DNA from: Propionibacterium cyclohexanicum
Lineage (GTDB): Bacteria > Actinomycetota > Actinomycetes > Propionibacteriales > Propionibacteriaceae
Length of the DNA stretch: 33,837 nt
NCBI RefSeq assembly: GCF_900111365.1
Contig: NZ_FOGZ01000027.1
Location: 1-33,837, forward strand
Direction: 5' to 3'
Position 1 is the first letter of the stretch, and every line of letters begins with the position of its first letter. Made by a program: the position numbers and the translations under genes. Shown piece by piece: positions 26,490 to 33,837 of the stretch. The notes beneath the pieces are model-generated. The model ran no database searches, was not told the DNA's origin, and saw only the letters and a program-made list of their open reading frames with translations.

Positions 26490-27242
26490 GTGGACGCAGC
26501 CATGTCCGGCAACAGTTTCCCAGAGGGAGCAGTGCGCCACCGCGGTGGCCCGCAGCCCGGTGAGCCCGGGGAGCGCGCGACCGGCGGTGGCTCGGCTGAA
26601 CCAGCCGATCCGAGCGCCGAGGAGGAGTCCCGCGCGCGTGGGATTGCGGGGGAGCTCTTCGGCGCGAGGGCCGCGTTGATGAATCGATATGTCGATATAT
26701 TGACAAGTCGAGGAGTTGACTGGGGTCTGCTGGGACCCCGTGAGCCGGCGCGGCTGTGGAGCCGGCACATCCTCAACTGTTCTGCGCTGACGCAGCTGAT
26801 CCCGCAGGGTTCCTCGGTGATCGATGTGGGCAGTGGGGCTGGCCTGCCTGGTCTTGTCGTTGGCGTGCTGCGCCCCGATCTGAGGATCACTCTGCTCGAG
26901 CCCTTGCTGCGTCGTTCGAACTTCCTGGTCTCGGCCGTCGAGGAGCTGGGATTGGGTGAGAGCGTTCGGGTGGTGAGGGAGCGTGCCGAAGATCACGGCT
27001 TCTGCTATGACGTCGTCACTGCTCGCGCCGTGGCTCGGCTGACAACGCTCGTGGAATGGGTGGAGCCGCTCATAGCCGGGGGTGGACAGCTTCTGGCACT
27101 CAAGGGACGTTCGGTTCATGACGAGCTCATCGAGGCCCGGCGAGTCCTCGACCTGCGAGGGCTCGAGGCCGAGCCGCTCACCATACGCGAATCGTCGTTG
27201 ATCGAACCAGTGACGGTCTTGCGGGCTCGCCGCGTTTGCTGA
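26490..27242 (+). CDS. rsmG: 16S rRNA (guanine-527-N7)-methyltransferase
   Basis: This 250-residue SAM-dependent enzyme methylates G527 of 16S rRNA. Loss in other bacteria gives low-level streptomycin resistance. SAM motif I is SSVIDVGSGAGLPGL, followed by the acidic LLEPLLRRSNFL and VTARAVARL motifs of the family. The N-terminal ~50 residues are extra, polar and poorly conserved. GTG at 26490 is chosen because AGGAG ends four bases before it. An ATG at 26502 is an alternative. It starts eight bases after jag. Confidence 0.94.
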   Translation: MDAAMSGNSFPEGAVRHRGGPQPGEPGERATGGGSAEPADPSAEEESRARGIAGELFGARAALMNRYVDILTSRGVDWGLLGPREPARLWSRHILNCSALTQLIPQGSSVIDVGSGAGLPGLVVGVLRPDLRITLLEPLLRRSNFLVSAVEELGLGESVRVVRERAEDHGFCYDVVTARAVARLTTLVEWVEPLIAGGGQLLALKGRSVHDELIEARRVLDLRGLEAEPLTIRESSLIEPVTVLRARRVC

Positions 27243-27421
27243 TTGTTGTCACGGGCTCTTGTCCGCGACGACGGTCCACGACTTGCTCGCAGCTGGCCCG
27301 TGCGTGGGTGAGTCCTGCGAGGCAGCGCTGGGCGTGGTTGACGTGGTCGAAGCTTTCGCTTGCGTGGGTGAGCCGGTGACCCGATAGAGTGGCCACGCAT
27401 GTATCGCGGAGGTGGAGTGAA

Positions 27422-27592
27422 GTGTCCGGTGAACCGCTGGGTTGGCCCCGAACGGAGACCTCTCATAGCTCGGAACCATTGGGATATCCGGTGAGCCCAG
27501 CTGTCCGGAGGAGTGTTTCACGTGAAACATCCTCGCCGGAACGTGAGCACGGCGACCCCCCGCGTGTGGCAGCTGGCAAGGCGGGCAAATGA
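27422..27592 (+). CDS. Small parS-bearing ORF coupled to parA, unknown function
   Basis: This 56-residue frame starts with GTG at 27422, nine bases after GGAGG. It ends with a TGA that overlaps the parA ATG (ATGA at 27589-27592). The product is polar and has no recognisable domain. It reads through the first parS site, which encodes VSRET, just as the second parS encodes NVSRET inside ParA. It therefore looks like a duplicated ParA-type N-terminal extension. It could be a real small protein, a leader ensuring coupled translation of parA, or a chance frame preserved by parS. Confidence 0.45.
   Translation: MSGEPLGWPRTETSHSSEPLGYPVSPAVRRSVSRETSSPEREHGDPPRVAAGKAGK
27514..27529. promoter_or_regulatory. 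parS: parS centromere site (first)
   Basis: TGTTTCACGTGAAACA is a perfect 16 bp palindrome identical to the canonical chromosomal parS bound by ParB. It lies 60 bases before the parA start. Confidence 0.97.
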
Positions 27593-28641
27593 AACTTCGA
27601 AAGGCCAAGCACAAGAAGAAGGCCGGGGAGGCCCTCGAGGCCGAGCTCATCCCAGCGGGATCCGACCATTCGTCGCCGCCCGCGTTGAGCGCCGATGACA
27701 TGACATCGGGGCAGATGAGTCCGGACCAGGAACTCAACCCGCCACTACCGCCAGACGCCGAGCCGGTACCCAAGCGAGCGGTGGATCCCGGTCGGGTGGA
27801 GAGGAATGTTTCACGTGAAACACAGCTGCCCATCATCCGGCTCCCCAAACCAACGACCACCCGGACCATGGTCGTTGCCAACCAGAAGGGCGGGGTAGGA
27901 AAGACCACAAGCGTGGTCAACCTGGCCGTCGCGCTGGCTCAGGGCGGACTGAAGATTCTGGTCATCGACGTCGATCCTCAGGGAAACGCCTCCACTGCGC
28001 TGGGCATCGCGCACCAGGAGGGTGTGTCGGGAACCTACGAGGTCATGCTCGATGGCACACCGCTGGACGAGGTGGTGCGCCCGTCGCCCGATGCCGAGGG
28101 AGTTCTCGTGAGCCCGGCCACCATTGACCTCGCTGCGGCGGAACTGGAGCTCGTCGCTGTCGAGTCGAGGGAACGACGCCTCCTCACAGCAGTGGACGAC
28201 TTCCTCAAGACCCACGACGTGGATTACGTCTTCTACGACTGCCCGCCCTCCCTTGGCCTGCTGACCGTCAACGCGCTCGTCGCGGCCAAGGAACTGCTGG
28301 TACCCATCCAATGCGAGTACTACGCACTGGAAGGCGTCTCGCAATTGATGCGAACAATCAATCTCGTGAGCGCGGACCTCAATCCCGCACTTCGGCTTAC
28401 CACGGTGATGCTCACCATGTTCGACGGGCGCACCAAGCTCGCCGCTCAGGTGTCCGATGAGGTGCGCACTCACTTCCATGAGCAAACCCTCAACACCGTG
28501 ATCCCACGATCCGTCCGCGTGAGCGAGGCACCCAGCTATGGAGAATCGGTGATCACCTACGACGCCCGATCTGTCGGAGCCAATGCCTATCGAGCCGCCG
28601 CCGAAGAGATCGCCCGTCGTGGAACCGGGGAGGAACAGTGA
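27589..28641 (+). CDS. parA: Chromosome partitioning ATPase ParA (Soj)
   Basis: This 350-residue Walker-type ATPase, with ParB and parS, moves origins apart. Deviant Walker A is KGGVGKTT (residues 100-107), with the upstream signature lysine, then VIDVDPQGNAST (A') and VFYDCPPSLGLLTVNAL (Walker B). A ~90-residue disordered N-terminal extension is present, as in mycobacterial ParA, and includes NVSRET encoded by the second parS. ATG at 27589 overlaps the stop of the small upstream ORF. Its own stop overlaps the parB GTG (GTGA), so the pair is translationally coupled. Confidence 0.95.
   Translation: MKLRKAKHKKKAGEALEAELIPAGSDHSSPPALSADDMTSGQMSPDQELNPPLPPDAEPVPKRAVDPGRVERNVSRETQLPIIRLPKPTTTRTMVVANQKGGVGKTTSVVNLAVALAQGGLKILVIDVDPQGNASTALGIAHQEGVSGTYEVMLDGTPLDEVVRPSPDAEGVLVSPATIDLAAAELELVAVESRERRLLTAVDDFLKTHDVDYVFYDCPPSLGLLTVNALVAAKELLVPIQCEYYALEGVSQLMRTINLVSADLNPALRLTTVMLTMFDGRTKLAAQVSDEVRTHFHEQTLNTVIPRSVRVSEAPSYGESVITYDARSVGANAYRAAAEEIARRGTGEEQ
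27807..27822. promoter_or_regulatory. parS: parS centromere site (second, inside parA)
   Basis: A second perfect TGTTTCACGTGAAACA lies 293 bases after the first, within the disordered N-terminal extension of ParA, where it encodes part of NVSRET. Origin-proximal clustering of parS at parAB is typical of actinobacteria. Confidence 0.97.
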
Positions 28642-29585
28642 GTCCACGTTCAGGAGGTCTGGGTCGTGGTCTGGGGGAGCTCTTCCAGCGCACGGACATC
28701 GTGAATTCCGAGACTCCCACTCACAGCACTGAGAAGGGGTCTCCCGTCGACTCACACTCGGTCGCGGAACGCAACACCTCCCAGGCCCTTCCGGACGGCT
28801 CGTACTATGCAGAACTACCGGTAGCGAGAATTGTCCCCAATCCTCGGCAACCGCGCACGGTCTTCAGCGAGGAAGAGCTGGCGGAGCTGGCGGCCTCCAT
28901 ATCGGAAGTGGGTCTGCTTCAGCCGATCGTGGTGCGCGCCACGGGGAATGACCACTATGAACTCGTCATGGGCGAGCGGCGACTCAGGGCCCATGAGCAG
29001 GCCGGTCTCGACACCATTCCCGCCATCGTGCGGCATACGGACGACAGCTCCATGCTCACCGATGCCCTCCTGGAGAATCTGCATCGCGTGCAGCTCAATC
29101 CCATTGAGGAAGCCGCGGCCTACGAGCAGCTGATGAACGACTTCGGCATCACCCACGCAGAGCTTGCCGAACGGATCAACAAGTCCCGTCCGCATATCTC
29201 GAACACCATCCGTTTGCTCAAGCTTCCCCCGACTGTTCAGCGACGCCTGGCAGCGGGTGTGCTCTCCGCGGGACACGCGCGCGCCTTGCTCGGGCTGTCC
29301 GACCCTTTGGCGCAGGAACGGCTCGCCCAGCGCATTGTGTCCGAGGGGCTGTCCGTGCGGGCCACCGAGGAGATCGTGGCACTCGGCTCGAACCCCGAGC
29401 CCCACAGCACCCGAGCCCGGCAGAGCCGGCAACCCAATGAGCGGGCGGAACAGATCGCCGCCGATCTGGGGGAGCGTCTCGATACTCGCGTGAAGGTGAT
29501 GATCGGGAAGAACAAGGGTCATATCACCATCGACTTCGCCGATCAAGAGGATCTGGCGCGGATTCTCACACTGTTCCCGGGCTGA
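28638..29585 (+). CDS. parB: Chromosome partitioning protein ParB (Spo0J)
   Basis: This 315-residue CTP-dependent DNA clamp loads at parS and spreads. It begins with the classic GGLGRGLGELF motif that stimulates ParA. The CTPase/ParB-N domain includes RIVPNPRQPRTVFSEEELAEL, VGLLQPIVVR, and the arginine-rich VMGERRLRAHEQAG box. A central HTH (ELAERINKSRPHISNTIRLL) contacts parS. The C-terminal dimerisation segment (GHITIDFADQEDLARIL) ends the protein. GTG at 28638 overlaps parA. A strong hairpin follows 135 bp downstream. Confidence 0.96.
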   Translation: MSPRSGGLGRGLGELFQRTDIVNSETPTHSTEKGSPVDSHSVAERNTSQALPDGSYYAELPVARIVPNPRQPRTVFSEEELAELAASISEVGLLQPIVVRATGNDHYELVMGERRLRAHEQAGLDTIPAIVRHTDDSSMLTDALLENLHRVQLNPIEEAAAYEQLMNDFGITHAELAERINKSRPHISNTIRLLKLPPTVQRRLAAGVLSAGHARALLGLSDPLAQERLAQRIVSEGLSVRATEEIVALGSNPEPHSTRARQSRQPNERAEQIAADLGERLDTRVKVMIGKNKGHITIDFADQEDLARILTLFPG

Positions 29586-29843
29586 GCGGTGAGCCGGCGC
29601 AAGGCCCCTCTGACGCTCCTCGCCCTCGCGGCGGGGAGACAGCTCATCGTTGGAATTGGTGAGTGACGGCTCGTGGAGTGCTGCGCTCCCGTGCTGGGGA
29701 GCCAGGGGAACCGACACGAATACGGTGATGGCCCGCAGGCAGAGCCTGCGGGCCATCACCGTATGAGCTCGTCCGCGAGGACGAATCAATTACTCGATAT
29801 ATCTATTTGTCGACAAAGCGATCAGGGGACATATCCTCGCCTG
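29586..29843. other. Intergenic region between parB and the OsmC-like gene
   Basis: A 258 bp gap lies between convergent genes. Apart from the strong hairpin at 29720-29764 I see no gene or recognisable site. A locally AT-rich patch lies around 29788-29815. Confidence 0.5.
29720..29764. terminator. Perfect 21 bp stem hairpin, bidirectional terminator
   Basis: Arms at 29720-29740 and 29744-29764 are perfect reverse complements of 21 bases around the loop AGA. The core is GGCCCGCAGGC/GCCTGCGGGCC. It lies between convergent parB and the OsmC-like gene, so it can terminate both. No U-tract follows on either strand. Confidence 0.8.
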
Positions 29844-30298
29844 TCAGCGACCCGCTCCGCCGCTGGCGGCGACCACGCGGCCGTCCACCATGCTCGTGAC
29901 GGAGGTTGGCAACTCGACAGTCCGCGAGACGGTGCATTCCTTGTCGTGGCTCAGCTTCACGACCCGGGCCACCAGCCGCTCGGCGGCTCGGCCTTCGGGA
30001 CTGTCGGGGAAGCGTACTGCGAAGTCGAGGACGACATCCTCCAACTTATGGGCCCCCTGGCCGTCCACGGTGTAGTCACCCGAAGCCTTCACCTCGAAGC
30101 TCTCGGGAATGCTGTGCCGTGTGGTCACGGAGTCAACGTCGACGCTGCTGCACCCGGCAATGGCGGCGAGCAGCAGCTCGACAGGAGAGAACAGCCCGTC
30201 ACCGTGGCCGAAGTCGAGGCTGAGCCCTCGCTCGTTCACCACTCGATAGTGCGCCTCGTCGACGCGCTGCAGGGTGACCGAGCGAGGTGAGCGCTTGC

Positions 30299-30302
<4 letters not shown>
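29844..30302 (-). CDS. OsmC-family protein
   Basis: This 152-residue protein has the OsmC/Ohr fold. These are thiol-dependent peroxidase-like proteins that reduce organic or fatty-acid hydroperoxides. The two expected cysteines appear in AIAGCSSVDV (following SPVELLLA) and near the C-terminus in SHDKECTVSRTV. An Arg/Glu-rich N-terminal strand precedes them. It looks more like the OsmC/YhfA branch than Ohr. ATG at 30302 overlaps the trxA stop by four bases, so it is translated with the thioredoxin operon, which fits a thiol-redox role. Confidence 0.88.
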
Positions 30303-30625
<323 letters not shown>

Positions 30626-30687
30626 GGTGTCCATTCTCTCTGTACGCGCCCGATATGAGGCGTGCTTCGTTGTTGGCCGGGAACTGC

Positions 30688-31626
30688 TCAGTCGTCCAGC
30701 GAGACGATGTAGTGCTCGGCATCGAGGGCGGCACGGCAACCCGTCCCGGCCGCCGTGATTGCCTGCCGGTAGACATGATCGACAAGATCGCCGCAGGCAA
30801 AGACGCCAGGAAGATTGGTCCGGGTGGAGTCGCCGTCCACGAGCACATAGCCGGCGGCATCGAGATCGACCTGACCCTTGATCAACTCTGAGCGGGGAAT
30901 GTGCCCGATGGCCTCGAACAGCCCGGAGACCGGCAGGGTCTCCACGCTACCGGTCCTGGTGTCCTTGAGCGTCAGCTGGGACAGCGTCGGGTCGCCACCG
31001 AGCCCGACGACCTGCTTGTTCCAGGCGAACTTGATCTTGGGATCGCTGTGCGCCCGCTTCGTCATGATCGCGCTGGCCCGCAGTTGATCGCGGCGATGGA
31101 TGAGCGTCACCGAGTTGGCGAAACGGGTGAGGAAGGTGGCCTCCTCGACCGCCGAATCGCCACCGCCGACAACGGCTATGTCCTTCCCGCGGAAGAAGAA
31201 GCCATCGCACGTGGCGCACCAGCTCACGCCCTTCCCGGAATAGCTGCTCTCCTCGGGCAGGCCCAGATGACGATAGCCCGAGCCCATAGCAAGGATCACC
31301 GACGTGGCACGGTACGGATTCCCGGCAGTGTCGCGCACCACCTTGACGGGGCCGGAGAGCTCCAGCTCGGTGGCGTCGTCGGTGATGAGCTCGGCTCCGA
31401 ACTTCTCTGCCTGGGTGCGCATATTGGTCATGAGCTGTGGACCCATGATCCCATCGGGGAAACCGGGGAAGTTCTCCACCTCGGTGGTGTTCATCAATGC
31501 ACCGCCGGCATCGATGGAGCCCTCGAGCACGAGCGGGCGCATCCCGGCCCGTGCCGCGTAGATGCCAGCGGTGTAGCCAGCCGGCCCCGAACCAACGATG
31601 ATGACATCGCGAATCTGGTCGTTCAT
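30688..31626 (-). CDS. trxB: Thioredoxin reductase (NADPH)
   Basis: This 312-residue flavoenzyme passes electrons from NADPH via FAD to thioredoxin. The FAD-binding motif is [17 protein letters not shown] near the N-terminus. The redox-active CATCD lies in [12 protein letters not shown] near residue 135-145. The NADPH motif is [19 protein letters not shown]. The C-terminal FAD motif is [30 protein letters not shown] at 31626 has GAAGGGAA upstream. It is the first gene of trxB-trxA-osmC, behind a SigR-like promoter. Confidence 0.97.
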   Translation of the reverse strand: MNDQIRDVIIVGSGPAGYTAGIYAARAGMRPLVLEGSIDAGGALMNTTEVENFPGFPDGIMGPQLMTNMRTQAEKFGAELITDDATELELSGPVKVVRDTAGNPYRATSVILAMGSGYRHLGLPEESSYSGKGVSWCATCDGFFFRGKDIAVVGGGDSAVEEATFLTRFANSVTLIHRRDQLRASAIMTKRAHSDPKIKFAWNKQVVGLGGDPTLSQLTLKDTRTGSVETLPVSGLFEAIGHIPRSELIKGQVDLDAAGYVLVDGDSTRTNLPGVFACGDLVDHVYRQAITAAGTGCRAALDAEHYIVSLDD

Positions 31627-31991
31627 GAGTTCCCTTCAGCCTGCCAGCCCCGGCCTCGACTCGTCGGGAGGCGACGGTCGGGGCTGTCGGTTCGTGCAAC
31701 GGTTGCAGCCCTCCTAGAATTCCATGGCTGTCCGCAACGGTCACATCCCGCCTCGATGACGCATCGAACGGGTCGCCTCGTGGCCTGGGTCTTCGTGGAC
31801 CGAACGCTCAGGGGAGCGCTCATCGACGCGGAGGCGAACTCGTCGAGACTCGGCCGAACTCTCAAGAAGAGCCGCCGCCATCCGGCACGGAGGACCACGG
31901 CTGGTCAGCCCAAGGAGCAAATTGAGACAGTATGCCCCATCATTTGCGTCACGCCTGAGACTCAGCGCACTCGTTGCTAACCTCGACCGCT
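31627..31991. other. 365 bp divergent region between trxB and the LuxR-type gene
   Basis: It holds the SigR-like promoter of trxB (31698-31723) and must hold the promoter of the LuxR-type gene. TAACCT at 31978-31983, about eight bases before that gene's ATG, could be a -10 for a leaderless transcript. A 74-codon open frame (31756-31980) lacks a ribosome-binding site and is not called. Confidence 0.45.
31698..31723 (-). promoter_or_regulatory. SigR/SigH-type (thiol-stress) promoter upstream of trxB
   Basis: On the minus strand GGAAT (31723-31719) is separated from GTT (31700-31698) by exactly 18 bases. This matches the GGAAT-N18-GTT consensus of the actinobacterial thiol-oxidative-stress sigma factor SigR, whose classic target in Streptomyces is trxBA. 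The expected transcript start leaves a leader of roughly 60 bases. Confidence 0.65.
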
Positions 31992-33500
31992 ATGGGCAAT
32001 CTCGACGTGAATGAAATGTTGGGAAGTCCCTCAGCTGGATTCACGGACCTGAAATCGGCAGTGTGCGCGATGATCGAATCGGGTCTCGATGGTCGGATAA
32101 CTGCCCGCGCGACACACGTGGATGCGGTGATCACAGGCTCACAAATGCGCGACCGACGCAATTGGCGCCCCGTGGAGCACGCAGCCTTCTCCACCGCACT
32201 GAGTCGCGGGCTGCTGTACTCCGCCCGCATAGATGACGCGCTCAAGGCAGCCGAACAGGCCCTTGCGCTCCTGCGGCAGATAAGCCTGGACGCTGATCCC
32301 AGGCTCCTGTCACGGTGTACCTCCCTGGTGGCACAGACCCATCTGCTGGCCGGCGACACGAGGCAAGCCGGCGATCTGGCGCGTATTGCCGCCGATCAGG
32401 CAGTGCAGGGAGACGACGATACCTGCGCAGCGGAGGCTCAGGGGATCCTTGCGGCAGCTCTCGCCATCAACGGGGAGTTCTACGAGGCCTCGTGTGCTTG
32501 CTCACGGGCCATGTTGCTCAGCCCGAGACCTCGAGAGACTGCGCCGTGGCCGGTGATCCTGGCCCGAGTGTTCACCGCAGGGCGCACTGAGGATGTCACT
32601 GCGCTGGAATCCATGATCGCCTCCATTGCATACCAGGGCAGTGTCGCTCTGGTCGGTGGCTGCGTGCGCGCCCTGGCGAAGGGGAGGATTGCCTTCCTCG
32701 AAGGGGATTACCAGTGTGCCAGTGCGAATATGGACGAGATCCTCAATGGCGTGATGGCACATCGTGCGCCGCGATTTGTCCACTCATATGCTCACGAACT
32801 CAAGGGTCTGGCGCTATTGCAGCTGGGGGACACCGCAGAGGCGCTGAGGACGATGCAGAACGCGCAGCCCTTGCCGCATCACTCGGTCTGTGCGGGTCTG
32901 GTCAATGCAAGTGCGCAGCTGCTGGTCAACCGGCCCCGGGAAGCGCTGCGCGCCACCGACGAGTGTCGGCACGTCACGAGTCATTCGCTGCGAACCTATC
33001 CGGGCATCTACCTGCGCAGGGCGCTGGCCTTCGAGATGCTGGGTCAAGGAACGCAGGCCGACCGGGAGTTCTCCCGGGCCGCCCATCTGGCGATGGAGAC
33101 AGCCGGCATGATGGTCGTGCCGGTAGCCGTGCCGCCAGACCCCTTTGACAGCCTTCTTCACAGGTTGTCCCACCGCGAACCCGAATTCAGTAAGCGTGTG
33201 AGGGCCAGTCTCTCCTTGCGCAAGGATCATCTGGCCCCGATGCTGAGCCCGACGACTGTCGCGCCGCTCACATCGCGCGAACTCGACCTGGCGAACTGGC
33301 TCACGACCGAACTGACCATCCCCGAGATCTCCGACAAGCTCTATCTGTCAGTCAACACGGTGAAGACCGAGCTGCGCCGCCTCTACAAGAAGGTGGGCGC
33401 CTCGTCGCGGCAGGGTGCGGTGGACAAGGTGAGCTGCCTTGTGCCGCTCGCCGATCCTCGGCGTGAGCTGCCCAGTGCCGCGACGCCAACCCCCATGTGA
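31992..33500 (+). CDS. LuxR-type transcriptional regulator with TPR-like repeats
   Basis: This 502-residue protein has a long all-helical N-terminal region (about 1-420) with TPR-like repeats (for example SARIDDALKAAEQALALLRQ, AQTHLLAGDTRQAGDLARIA, LQLGDTAEALRTMQNA). The C-terminal LuxR-type HTH (LTSRELDLANWLTTELTIPEISDKLYLSVNTVKTELRRLYKKVG, about 433-476) follows. It resembles the C-terminal half of LAL/MalT regulators but lacks the N-terminal ATPase. ATG at 31992 is chosen; a TTG at 31974 is an alternative. No clear ribosome-binding site is seen, so it may be leaderless. It diverges from trxB. Target genes are unknown. Confidence 0.85.
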   Translation: MGNLDVNEMLGSPSAGFTDLKSAVCAMIESGLDGRITARATHVDAVITGSQMRDRRNWRPVEHAAFSTALSRGLLYSARIDDALKAAEQALALLRQISLDADPRLLSRCTSLVAQTHLLAGDTRQAGDLARIAADQAVQGDDDTCAAEAQGILAAALAINGEFYEASCACSRAMLLSPRPRETAPWPVILARVFTAGRTEDVTALESMIASIAYQGSVALVGGCVRALAKGRIAFLEGDYQCASANMDEILNGVMAHRAPRFVHSYAHELKGLALLQLGDTAEALRTMQNAQPLPHHSVCAGLVNASAQLLVNRPREALRATDECRHVTSHSLRTYPGIYLRRALAFEMLGQGTQADREFSRAAHLAMETAGMMVVPVAVPPDPFDSLLHRLSHREPEFSKRVRASLSLRKDHLAPMLSPTTVAPLTSRELDLANWLTTELTIPEISDKLYLSVNTVKTELRRLYKKVGASSRQGAVDKVSCLVPLADPRRELPSAATPTPM

Positions 33501-33524
33501 GGGTTTGCGGCAATCCTCATCTGG

Positions 33525-33552
33525 GCGAGAGCCGCGGTCTCGCGACGCGAGA
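33525..33552 (+). terminator. Alternative short hairpins downstream of the LuxR-type gene
   Basis: GCGAGA (33525-33530) can pair with TCTCGC (33538-33543). TCTCGCG (33538-33544) can also pair with CGCGAGA (33546-33552), although its loop is too tight unless the stem frays. The two share the middle segment. It lies 25 bases after the stop and is a possible weak terminator. Confidence 0.3.
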
Positions 33553-33608
33553 GTGTCGGTGACGCCGGTGATATCGACCGTCCTTCGGATTCGCGGCGAG
33601 ATCGATGA

Positions 33609-33742
33609 GTGCCGTCTCAGAACAGTTCCCCGATCAGCGTCCCGGCTGACAGCAGCGCCGCACAGGCGATCCTTCTGGCGCTTCAGCCCAGTGACGGACG
33701 AGGAAGTCTCGTGTTCTGCGACCGCCCCATGATGCGATATCA
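33609..33742 (+). pseudogene. Possible gene 5' end cut by the IS, unrecognised
   Basis: A GTG-initiated frame reads MPSQNSSPISVPADSSAAQA and about 25 further codons before running into the IS end at 33743. I do not recognise the product, and no good ribosome-binding site precedes it. It may be the N-terminus of a gene interrupted by the IS, or non-coding. Confidence 0.2.
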
Positions 33743-33837
33743 GGCTCATCCCAATCGAGGGTGTAGTTGGGGTCTGAATCCGCCTGTCTCGAGCAGGCTT
33801 CTGGCGATGTAGTTGGTGAGGTTGCGGAAGCCCAGGG
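33743..33837 (-). mobile_element. Insertion sequence end, inverted copy
   Basis: 33743-33833 is the exact reverse complement of 1-91, and four further IS bases are present before the window stops. The terminus GGCTCATCCC starts at 33743. The flanks at the two copies differ (CGTCTCGC after 91, CGATATCA before 33743), so these are two separate insertions or one copy reached from two sides by rearrangement or assembly. Confidence 0.75.
33746..33837 (-). pseudogene. Transposase C-terminal end (partial at window edge, inverted copy)
   Basis: The minus strand encodes LGFRNLTNYIARSLLETGGF and nine more residues to a stop at 33746-33748, identical to the fragment at 2-88 plus one extra N-terminal residue. 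It is cut by the window edge. The complete transposase may be intact outside. Confidence 0.7.

Noticed and set aside
27389-27421. Extension of the small parS-bearing ORF to a GTG at 27389
   Set aside because: The in-frame upstream GTG has no ribosome-binding site, whereas the GTG at 27422 has GGAGG at a good distance.
31756-31980. 74-codon frame ahead of the LuxR-type gene
   Set aside because: No ribosome-binding site, basic low-complexity product, and it overlaps the region needed for the regulator's promoter.

Overview
This 33.8 kb window is the chromosomal replication-origin neighbourhood of a high-GC actinobacterium, most likely a member of the Propionibacteriales/Propionibacteriaceae. 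The evidence is the gene set recF-dciA-gyrB-gyrA-DUF3566-tRNA-Ile on one side and rpmH-rnpA-yidD-yidC-jag-rsmG-parA-parB-trxA-trxB on the other, the many GTG starts, a two-copy actinobacterial-type parS (TGTTTCACGTGAAACA) at parA, and DnaA boxes of the TTGTCCACA type. The species cannot be fixed from sequence reading alone.

Layout. 1-91: end of an insertion sequence (last 28 codons of a transposase plus its outer terminus), inserted into a sugar ABC permease gene whose 5' part is gone. 92-1573: remains of a MalF-type permease and an intact MalG-type permease. 1690-4807 (minus strand): a DeoR-type repressor, a separate CoaC and CoaB pair, and a Thr-rich single-pass membrane protein. 5062-6845 (minus): a DUF308-like membrane protein, tRNA-Ile(GAT) and a DUF3566 protein. 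6952-15036 (minus): gyrA, gyrB, dciA, recF, dnaN. 15153-19062 (minus): a small membrane protein and a two-gene MacB/FtsX-type ABC system. 19063-19495: a 433 bp divergent intergenic region. 19496-21868 (plus): an SQD1-like UDP-sulfoquinovose synthase and an SqdX-like glycosyltransferase. 21880-23358 (minus): dnaA. 23359-23824: DnaA boxes and two perfect 17 bp dyads. 23825-29585 (plus): rpmH, rnpA, yidD, yidC, jag, rsmG, a small parS-bearing ORF, parA, parB. 29844-31626 (minus): trxB, trxA and an OsmC-like gene behind a SigR-type promoter motif. 31992-33500 (plus): a TPR/LuxR regulator. 33743-33837: the same IS end again, in inverted orientation.

How it fits together. Most genes serve replication (DnaA, clamp, RecF, DciA, gyrase), segregation (ParA/ParB/parS), and membrane insertion and RNA maturation (YidC, YidD, RnpA, Jag, RsmG). 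The notable departure from the usual layout is that dnaA and dnaN are not adjacent: about 6.8 kb holding an ABC exporter and an apparent sulfolipid (SQDG) pathway lies between them. DnaA-box-like sites are spread over several places (recF/dciA junction, upstream of the permease/dnaN block, upstream of dnaA), so the position of the functional oriC is not obvious from gene order.

The identical IS ends in inverted orientation at both edges suggest the window is a contig broken at IS copies, or an origin segment bracketed by inverted IS copies. I see no CRISPR array, prophage or unmistakable new multi-gene system. The best candidates for follow-up are the sulfolipid genes at the origin, the dyad array upstream of dnaA, the DnaA-box triplet at the recF/dciA junction, and the coupled parS-bearing small ORF before parA.
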